From Rhizobium sp. R635 (GTDB lineage Bacteria; Pseudomonadota; Alphaproteobacteria; Rhizobiales; Rhizobiaceae), in the NCBI RefSeq assembly GCF_002211285.1, contig NZ_LOKX01000004.1, forward strand, positions 124,001 to 188,000: a DNA stretch of 64,000 nt. Direction: 5' to 3'. The translations under genes and the position numbers were made by a program. The stretch's first letter is position 1, and every line of letters begins with the position of its first letter. The notes beneath the pieces were generated by a model. It worked only from the letters and a program-made list of their open reading frames with translations, was not told the origin of the DNA and made no database searches. This document shows positions 58,262 to 64,000 of this stretch, in pieces.

Positions 58262-58591
58262 CGCAACATCTCCTTTATTCGTTTCAAACGGGCTTGGATG
58301 AGCTCAACGTCCTTTTGCGGCGTCGCTATTCCTTTGGTCGATTTCTTCTGGAAGGCGTGGACCACCCAAATGGCATCTCCAAGCTGAACCGCATAAATGG
58401 CCCGGTAAGCATCCGTGCGGTAGGGTAGCGATTTCGAACACGCCTGAGCCCAAACCTTTCATGGGTTTCGCAATATCAGCTTTTTGACCCATGCCGGCGA
58501 TGGCAAGCGCGTCTTTCATCCTGTCCTGAACGGCCTGGGGAAAGTCCCCGAAGTCTTTCAACGCCGCTTTGACCCATGCAATCTCTTTCAT
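58258..58591 (-). pseudogene. RelE/HigB-like toxin with a 1-nt frameshift
   Basis: The first 52 or so residues (MKEIAWVKAALKDFGDFPQA, then MKGLGSGVFEI) are the start of a phage Gp49/HigB-type toxin. The frame then shifts near 58421-58435. Reading one base over gives PYRTDAYRAIYAVQLGDAIW, then VVHAFQKKSTKGIATPQ and LIQARLKRIKEMLR, the missing rest of the family, ending in a stop that overlaps the antitoxin start. Total length is 334 nt, that is 111 codons plus one extra base. A sequencing error or programmed shift cannot be excluded. Confidence 0.85.
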
Positions 58592-58600
58592 GGATTCATG

Positions 58601-58616
58601 TTGTCATATATGACAA
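58601..58616. promoter_or_regulatory. 16-bp perfect palindrome upstream of the toxin gene
   Basis: TTGTCATATATGACAA is fully symmetric and lies 9 nt before the toxin ATG. Toxin-antitoxin operons are usually repressed by their own antitoxin at such sites, so this is the likely operator. Confidence 0.65.
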
Positions 58617-58684
58617 CGAGAGGCAAGTGTTTCTCGGAAAATCAAAAGCAGTTCGAGAAGCTAAGAATCATGCTTGGCTCTTCA

Positions 58685-59092
58685 TCAATGCTGCATCGTC
58701 GCCCCCTTGGTGATCTTGTCGACGATCTTCTTGTCGGCTCTGAGCGCGATGCCGACGACCTTGGCGTCGTCGGGGGCGTATTCGGCGAAGACGGCGCGGT
58801 TGGCGCCGTCGTGGCCGGTGGCAAACATCTCCTCGATGAAGATAGAGGAGGTCACTTCGCGCTCCAGCGCGCGGCGATGGATGCTCGATATCGTCGCTTC
58901 GTCGGCGGAAAGCACGATGATCGGCTGGATGGATAGCGGGTTGTAGAGATTGCCGGCGCGGTCCTTGTAGGGCTCTCCGATGATCTCGGGATATTGCCCG
59001 GCGATGCCTGTCGACAGGAAGGCCGTGACGTTCAGCTTCTGCCAGCCGGCAAGATTGTTTCGCAGGACGATCGCAATTTTGGTATCAAACAT
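58685..59092 (-). CDS. DUF2000 family protein
   Basis: 135 residues from the ATG at 59092 (GAGAGAG upstream). The start FDTKIAIVLRNNLAGWQKLN and the PLSIQPIIVLSA stretch are the DUF2000 pattern; the fold is PTH2-like and the function unknown. It is divergent from an AraC-family regulator starting 33 nt away, which may control it. Confidence 0.78.
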   Translation of the reverse strand: MFDTKIAIVLRNNLAGWQKLNVTAFLSTGIAGQYPEIIGEPYKDRAGNLYNPLSIQPIIVLSADEATISSIHRRALEREVTSSIFIEEMFATGHDGANRAVFAEYAPDDAKVVGIALRADKKIVDKITKGATMQH

Positions 59093-59124
59093 TTCAGTCT
59101 CTCTCATCAGGGTATCGAAACGCG

Positions 59125-60039
59125 TTGAGCCAGGATCTAACGCCGCAGGTCTTCGAGGGTCTTGAACGTTTGTGCGAGCCGCAAGGGGGCAGCGGCATGC
59201 TGGCCGCGCCCGCGGGCAGCGGCATCCTGACTGCGCCCGCCTTTCCCGGCATCGAGCGGATAGAAGCGCAGTTTTCCGGCAATGTCTTCGAGCCGCACCG
59301 GCACGATACCTATGCGCTCGGGGTGACGCTGCACGGTGTCCAGGCCTTTACCTATCGCGGCGAGCGGCGCTTCAGCCTGCCGGGGCAGGTGATCGTTTTG
59401 CATCCCGACGAGGAGCATGACGGCGGAGCGGCGACCGAGGCCGGGCTGCATTACCGCATGCTCTACCTGGAGCCTTCGCTGCTGATGGAATGCCTGGAGG
59501 CGGAGAAGATCGGGCTTCCTTTCGTCGAGGAGCCGGTCATCGGCGACGGTGCCTTGGCGACGGTGCTTCTGGACGCGCTCGGGGAACTCGACCGGGAGCT
59601 GGACGAGCTTTTCGTCGATGATTTCGTCAGCCGTGTCGCCGGCGGCCTGTCGCGGCATTCGCAGGTGCGCCGGCGGGCTCTGGGTGCGGTGGCCTGGCGG
59701 CAGGTGCGGGCAGCGCGCGATTATCTGGAGGCGCATGCGCTCAGGCCCGTGCGCTCGGGCGAGTTGGAGAAGATTACCGGCCTCGACCGCTTCACGCTGT
59801 CACGGCATTTCCGCACGGCCTTTGCCACCAGCCCGCACCGCTACATGCTGATGCGGCGCCTGCAGCAGGCGAGGGCGCTGATGGGTGAAGGCGAAGGATT
59901 TGCCGATGTGGCGGCTGCGACCGGCTTTGCCGACCAGGCGCATTTCAATCGCCATTTCAAGAAGGCCTACGGCATCACGCCCGGGCAATGGGCCAGCCTC
60001 AGGCGGGGTTTTCCGCAAGGCCGGAACGTCGCGCGATAA
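59125..60039 (+). CDS. AraC-family transcriptional regulator
   Basis: 304 residues from a TTG start. An N-terminal cupin-like AraC binding domain (FEPHRHDTYALGVTLHGVQA, HPDEEHDGG) and two C-terminal HTH motifs (SGELEKITGLDRFTLSRHF; FADVAAATGFADQAHFNRHF). The start is weakly supported; a later start is possible. Its 3' end overlaps the convergent AbrB-family gene by 41 nt. Targets may be the DUF2000 gene or the transporter. Confidence 0.88.
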   Translation: MSQDLTPQVFEGLERLCEPQGGSGMLAAPAGSGILTAPAFPGIERIEAQFSGNVFEPHRHDTYALGVTLHGVQAFTYRGERRFSLPGQVIVLHPDEEHDGGAATEAGLHYRMLYLEPSLLMECLEAEKIGLPFVEEPVIGDGALATVLLDALGELDRELDELFVDDFVSRVAGGLSRHSQVRRRALGAVAWRQVRAARDYLEAHALRPVRSGELEKITGLDRFTLSRHFRTAFATSPHRYMLMRRLQQARALMGEGEGFADVAAATGFADQAHFNRHFKKAYGITPGQWASLRRGFPQGRNVAR

Positions 60040-61093
60040 AGCGGGCGAGCGCCGGCCCGATCAGCAGAATGACCAGGAAACGGCCGGTCTGCATCGCCAT
60101 CACGAAAGGCACGTCGACATCGCTTGAGGCAGCGATGATGGCGACGGAATCGGCGCCGCCGGGGCTGGTGGCGAGGTAGGCGGTCAGCGGATCGATGCCG
60201 GCGAAGACGTGAAGTGCCGCCGCCATGCAGCCGCAGAGCGCCATCAGCAGCACGATGCAGGCCGCGACCCGCGGCAGGGCGCGCGCCACATGGCTGATGA
60301 TCGAGCGGGTGAAACGCAGGCCGATGCTCCAGCCGACGAGCGCATAGGCGATGGCAAGCAGCCACATCGGCAGCTCGATCTTCAAGAGGCCGACGCCCTG
60401 CAGGAAGGCGCCGAGAAAGAGCGGCACGATGATCATGCCGCCCTGGATGCGCAGGCGGCGCACGCCATAGGCGCAAAAGCCGGCAAAGGCGATGGTCGCC
60501 GCAAGGGCCGGCCAATCGACTGCGGGAAAGAGGACGAGCGGCGGCGGCTCGCCGCCGTCGGCCGCGACCCAGAGGCGCGAGATCACCGAAGCGCCGACGG
60601 CGACGAAGACGACGCGCAGATATTGCATGAAGGCGACGAGGCGGGCATCGGCGCCATAGGCTTCCGACATGATGACCATGGCCGAGGCCGCACCCGGCGA
60701 GGAGCCCCAGACGGCGGTCGTTCCCGGCAGCACCTGCCAGCGCGTCAGAAGCCAGCCGAGGCCGGTGGCGATGGCGATGACCGAGAAGACGAACAGCAGG
60801 AAGAGCGGCGCGTCCTTCGCCATGGCGCCGAGAATATCAGGGGTGATGGTGCGCGCCATCATCAGCCCGACGAGCACCTGGCCGAACTGCAGCGGCTGAA
60901 GCGGCACGCGAAGCTTGCCCTTGCCGACGGTCAGCGCCAGCACGATGGCGGCGACCATCGGCCCGATCAGCAGCGAGGCGGGCAGGGCGAAGAGTTCGAG
61001 AAAGACGGTGAAGGCTGTGGAAAGCGCGAGCAGCAACGCCCATTTCGGCAGGCCGGCATCCCGCAGCAGGCGGCGTGCGTGGCTGAGTGGCAT
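59999..61093 (-). CDS. AbrB-family membrane protein (ammonia monooxygenase-like)
   Basis: 364 residues with about ten hydrophobic segments in two similar halves, each with a Gly/Pro-rich turn (GSSPGAASAMVIMSEAYGAD and TSPGGADSVAIIAASSD), the AbrB/PF05145 pattern. Named ammonia monooxygenase in old databases, but it is a putative transporter or regulator of transport. Substrate unknown. Tail overlaps the araC gene by 41 nt. Confidence 0.85.
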   Translation of the reverse strand: MPLSHARRLLRDAGLPKWALLLALSTAFTVFLELFALPASLLIGPMVAAIVLALTVGKGKLRVPLQPLQFGQVLVGLMMARTITPDILGAMAKDAPLFLLFVFSVIAIATGLGWLLTRWQVLPGTTAVWGSSPGAASAMVIMSEAYGADARLVAFMQYLRVVFVAVGASVISRLWVAADGGEPPPLVLFPAVDWPALAATIAFAGFCAYGVRRLRIQGGMIIVPLFLGAFLQGVGLLKIELPMWLLAIAYALVGWSIGLRFTRSIISHVARALPRVAACIVLLMALCGCMAAALHVFAGIDPLTAYLATSPGGADSVAIIAASSDVDVPFVMAMQTGRFLVILLIGPALARFIARRSGLAENPA

Positions 61094-61303
61094 GAATCCC
61101 CGTATGTTTCCCGGCCGGTGCCAAGCCCTGAGGCTGAAATGAGAGGAAGCTCCGGCATGACGAAGAGAGGCCGGCTCAAGGGCCGGTCGGCGCTGCTTCG
61201 GTATAGGCGGGCGCCGCGAGCGCGGTCAATTGCGAAATCTGGCTTCGAGGCGATACAGCATGCTAATTTGATTCAAGCCGCCGCCTCAAGCCCTTGTTAT
61301 CTC

Positions 61304-62206
61304 TCAGAGACGCACATGCCCGACGAGGAAATCGAGCAGGGCGCGCACGCGCGCCGGCAGCGGCCCGCCCTGGCCCATATAGACGGCATAGAATTCCTCG
61401 ATATCGCCGGGATTGGCCGCTTCCAGCACCTGTATCAGCCGGCCGGCATCGATATCGGCGCGCACGGTGAAGGCGGCCAGCCGCGCAAGACCGGCGCCGG
61501 CAAGTGCCAGATGGCGCATGGCTTCGCCGTCTCCCACCTGCACGCCGGGCGTGATCGGCACCGTTACCGTTTCGCCGTCCTCGCGCAGTGGCCAGCCCTC
61601 GACGGCGCGGGCGTAGGAAAAGCCGATGCGGCAATGGCGGCTGAGATCGGCGACGCCACGCGGCTCGCCATGACGCCTGAGATAATCGGGCGAGGCGACG
61701 ATGAGCTTGCCGGTGGCGCCGAGCTTGCGGGCGATCAGGCTGGAGTTCTTCAGGGGGCCGGTGCGGATCGCGACATCGGCGCGCTCTTCCATCAGGTCGA
61801 CGATCCTGTCGGTGTGTGTGATGTCGAGCGTGACGGCGGGATGAAGCGCCATGAAGGCGGGCAGGAGCGGCGCCAGCACATGATTGCCGAAGGAGCCGCT
61901 GGTGTTGATGCGGATGCGGCCCGAGGCCTGTTCGCCCGAGGAAGCCTGGCGTTCCGCCTCGGCGATATCGGCAAGGATGGCGATGCTGCGCTCATAGAAG
62001 GCGCAGCCCTCCGGCGTCAGTTGCAGCTTGCGGGTCGAGCGGTTGACGAGGCGGGCGCCGAGGCGCGCTTCCAGCCGGGCGACGAGCTTGCTGACGGCCG
62101 ACGGCGTCATGCGCCGCGCCGTGGCGGCTGCGGAAAAGCCGCCGCGCTCGACGACGCTGACGAAGACTTCCATTTCGCCGGAGCGGTTGATGTCCTGGCG
62201 GCTCAT
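61304..62206 (-). CDS. LysR-family transcriptional regulator
   Basis: 300 residues. N-terminal winged HTH (MEVFVSVVERGGFSAAATAR, MTPSAVSKLVARLEARLGAR) and a LysR co-inducer domain. The sequence style fits the DsdC/AaeR-like group that regulates divergent oxidoreductases. It is divergent from the aldo/keto reductase gene across a 92-bp gap with a short inverted repeat. Confidence 0.9.
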   Translation of the reverse strand: MSRQDINRSGEMEVFVSVVERGGFSAAATARRMTPSAVSKLVARLEARLGARLVNRSTRKLQLTPEGCAFYERSIAILADIAEAERQASSGEQASGRIRINTSGSFGNHVLAPLLPAFMALHPAVTLDITHTDRIVDLMEERADVAIRTGPLKNSSLIARKLGATGKLIVASPDYLRRHGEPRGVADLSRHCRIGFSYARAVEGWPLREDGETVTVPITPGVQVGDGEAMRHLALAGAGLARLAAFTVRADIDAGRLIQVLEAANPGDIEEFYAVYMGQGGPLPARVRALLDFLVGHVRL

Positions 62207-62244
62207 GATGAATTCAAGTCACAGATGATGTTCTGTCAGGCAAT

Positions 62245-62260
62245 CTATATCAATGTATAG
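62245..62260. promoter_or_regulatory. candidate LysR box between lysR and the aldo/keto reductase gene
   Basis: CTATA (62245-62249) and TATAG (62256-62260) form an inverted repeat with a 6-nt spacer, close to the T-N11-A form of LysR sites. It lies 39 nt before the reductase ATG. Confidence 0.4.
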
Positions 62261-62298
62261 GCCGGGTCTATCTCAGAGAAAACACAGGAGACAGATCG

Positions 62299-63333
62299 AT
62301 GGAGTACAGAAATCTCGGCGCATCCGGCCTCAGGGTGCCGGCTTTGAGCTTCGGCGCGGGTACGTTCGGCGGCAGCGGCCCGCTGTTCGGCGCCTGGGGC
62401 AATACCGGTGCCGAAGAGGCCCGGCGGCTGGTCGACATCTGCCTCGAAGCTGGCGTCAATCTCTTCGACACGGCCGATGTCTATTCGGCCGGTGCTTCCG
62501 AAGAGGTGCTCGGCCAGGCGATCCGCGGCCGGCGGGATACCGTGCTGATTTCGACCAAGACCGCGCTGCCGATGGGCGAGGGGCCGCAGGATTGGGGCAC
62601 GTCGCGGGCACGGCTGATCCGGGCGACGGAGGATGCGCTGCGCCGGCTCGGCACCGATTGCATCGACCTCTTGCAGCTTCACGCTTTCGACGCCTCGACG
62701 CCGGTCGAGGAGGTGCTGTCGACGCTCGACGGCCTCGTCGCCGCAGGCAAGATCCGTTATGTCGGCGTCTCGAATTTTTCCGGCTGGGAGCTGATGAAAT
62801 CGCTCGCGGCGGCCGAGCGCTGGGGTTATCCCCGCTATGTCGCCCATCAGGTCTATTATTCGCTGGCGGGGCGCGACTACGAATGGGAGTTGATGCCGCT
62901 CGGCGCCGATCAGGGCGTCGGCGCTCTCGTCTGGAGCCCGCTTGCCTGGGGCCGGCTGACCGGCAAGATCCGTCGCGGCGAGCCGCTGCCTCAGGCAAGC
63001 CGGCTGCATGAGACGGCGCAATACGGCCCGCCGGTCGACGAGGAGAGGCTGTTCGACATCGTCGACGTCCTCGACGCTATATCAGCCGAGACCGGCCGGA
63101 CCGTGCCGCAGATCGCCATCAACTGGCTGCTCGGCCGTCCCACGGTGTCCAGTGTCATCATCGGCGCGCGCAACGAGGAGCAGTTGCGCCAGAATCTCGG
63201 CGCGGTCGGATGGAGCCTTTCGAAAGAGCAGATCGAAAGGCTCGATGCCGTCAGCGCGGTCACGGCGCCTTACCCCTATTTTCCGTATCGGCGGCAGGAG
63301 GGCTTCGCCCGGCTCAATCCGCCGATCGTCTGA
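62299..63333 (+). CDS. aldo/keto reductase
   Basis: 344-residue NADPH-dependent TIM-barrel reductase. The catalytic tetrad is visible: Asp and Tyr in LFDTADVYSAGAS, Lys in ISTKTALPMG and His in LLQLHAFDAST. Sequence features (GNTGAEEARRLVDICLEAGV, NWLLGRPTVSSVIIGARNEE) match the YajO/YccK-type group. Likely controlled by the divergent LysR. Substrate unknown. Confidence 0.93.
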   Translation: MEYRNLGASGLRVPALSFGAGTFGGSGPLFGAWGNTGAEEARRLVDICLEAGVNLFDTADVYSAGASEEVLGQAIRGRRDTVLISTKTALPMGEGPQDWGTSRARLIRATEDALRRLGTDCIDLLQLHAFDASTPVEEVLSTLDGLVAAGKIRYVGVSNFSGWELMKSLAAAERWGYPRYVAHQVYYSLAGRDYEWELMPLGADQGVGALVWSPLAWGRLTGKIRRGEPLPQASRLHETAQYGPPVDEERLFDIVDVLDAISAETGRTVPQIAINWLLGRPTVSSVIIGARNEEQLRQNLGAVGWSLSKEQIERLDAVSAVTAPYPYFPYRRQEGFARLNPPIV

Positions 63334-63337
63334 AAGC

Positions 63338-63727
63338 TCAGTTCCTGTCGGCCCGGTAGGCGACGCAGTCGACCTCGACCTTGCAATCGACCATCATCCG
63401 CGACTGGACGCAGGCGCGGGCCGGCGGGTGCTTTCCGAAATATTCGGCATAGACGCCGTTGAAGCTCCAGAAGTCGCGCGGGTCGTCCAGCCAGACGCCG
63501 ACACGCACCACGTCCTCGACCCCGTAGCCCGCCTCGTGCAGGATGGCGATCAGGTTTTCGATGGCCTTGCGGGTCTGGGGAACGATGCCGCCGTCGATGA
63601 TCTCGCCCTTTTCCATCGGCACCTGGCCGGATACGTGAAGCCAGCCGCCGGCTTCCACCGCACGCGCAAAGGGCAAGGGCTGTCCGCCGGCGCCGGTTTC
63701 CCCGGCGCCGTAACGCTTGATCGTCAT
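63338..63727 (-). CDS. RidA-family protein (Rid Arg present)
   Basis: 129-residue cytosolic Rid-fold protein. It has the usual LHVSGQVPMEKGEIIDGGIV stretch and, unlike the protein at 48542, keeps the Arg in PPARAC needed for imine/enamine hydrolysis. It lies 16 nt after an amino-acid ABC transporter ATPase on the same strand, so it probably belongs to an amino-acid uptake or degradation operon. Convergent with the aldo/keto reductase, 4 nt apart. Confidence 0.9.
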   Translation of the reverse strand: MTIKRYGAGETGAGGQPLPFARAVEAGGWLHVSGQVPMEKGEIIDGGIVPQTRKAIENLIAILHEAGYGVEDVVRVGVWLDDPRDFWSFNGVYAEYFGKHPPARACVQSRMMVDCKVEVDCVAYRADRN

Positions 63728-63743
63728 GGGATCTCTTTCTTCT

Positions 63744-64000
63744 TCAATTGAAACTTGACGTTTTCAGGAATTCCGCGAGGCGCTGCGTCTTCGGCTGCAC
63801 GAACATCTCCTTCGGATCGCCTTCCTCGCAGATCACGCCCTTGTTCATGAAGATCACGCGGGAGGAAACCTCGTAGGCGAAACGCATCTCGTGGGTGACG
63901 AGCAGCATGCTCATGCCGTCGGAGGCGAGCCCCTTGATGACCTGCAGGACCTCGCCGACGAGTTCCGGATCGAGCGCCGAGGTGACTTCGTCGAACAGCA
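63744..64000 (-). CDS. amino-acid ABC transporter ATPase (5' partial)
   Basis: The last 84 residues of a polar/amino-acid ABC transporter ATP-binding subunit; the start lies beyond the window. Visible are Walker B and D-loop ([17 protein letters not shown]), the H-loop ([13 protein letters not shown]) and the usual ending [16 protein letters not shown]. The sequence matches the GlnQ/HisP type. Likely in an operon with the RidA gene at 63338-63727. Confidence 0.93.
   Translation of the reverse strand, partial: LFDEVTSALDPELVGEVLQVIKGLASDGMSMLLVTHEMRFAYEVSSRVIFMNKGVICEEGDPKEMFVQPKTQRLAEFLKTSSFN

Noticed and set aside
60209..62260. 683-residue forward frame across the AbrB-family and LysR genes
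   Set aside because: Spans two real genes on the other strand; the product is Arg/Asp/His-rich without any family signature.

Overview
The window is chromosomal DNA of a Rhizobium-type alphaproteobacterium (Rhizobium etli/leguminosarum group or a close relative). The evidence is the high GC with strongly GC-biased third positions, the division and cell-wall cluster in rhizobial order, an FtsZ with a long Pro/Gln-rich linker, several families of intergenic palindromic repeats of the kind scattered through Rhizobiaceae genomes, and CtrA- and CcrM-like sites upstream of ddl-ftsQAZ. The species is inferred from the look of the proteins, not from a search. I see no rRNA, tRNA, CRISPR array, insertion sequence or prophage.

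Bases 1-17540 are the dcw region and its usual followers. mraY (5' end cut by the window edge), murD, ftsW, murG, murC and murB are packed with short gaps or 4-nt overlaps. A reverse-strand NAD-dependent epimerase interrupts the cluster, then ddl, ftsQ, ftsA and ftsZ follow from a separate regulatory region. lpxC sits between two clear intrinsic terminators, and bamD and recN come next.

Bases 17541-28100 are mixed: palindromic repeats, an acetyltransferase toxin-antitoxin pair (TacAT type), ligA, an orphan HigA-like protein, a GNAT enzyme, a DnaQ-fold exonuclease, a CreA-family protein, a cheW-mcp pair, a Sco1/SenC copper protein and prmA. Bases 28100-37560 hold a repeat, a 57-residue small protein, aminopeptidase P, the azlCD branched-chain amino-acid exporter, a diguanylate cyclase, pncA, a small membrane protein and a UvrD/PcrA helicase.

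Bases 37554-43700 hold a VOC protein, the stress operon prkA-yeaH-spoVR with a long structured leader, and a GFA protein. Bases 43750-49900 are accessory small-molecule genes: a fully coupled SDR-cupin-FAD oxidase-MFS operon with a divergent LysR regulator, then an exported Rid-like protein divergent from a TetR regulator across a very large palindrome. The SDR has lost its catalytic Tyr and the Rid-like protein its key Arg.

Bases 50000-64000 hold a class III nucleotide cyclase with a duplicated membrane tail, an RND efflux pair, an isolated flagellin-like gene, an OmpA lipoprotein, a toxin-antitoxin locus whose toxin is frameshifted, a DUF2000 protein, an AraC regulator, an AbrB-family membrane protein, a LysR/aldo-keto reductase pair, a second RidA protein, and the 3' end of an amino-acid ABC transporter ATPase cut by the window edge.
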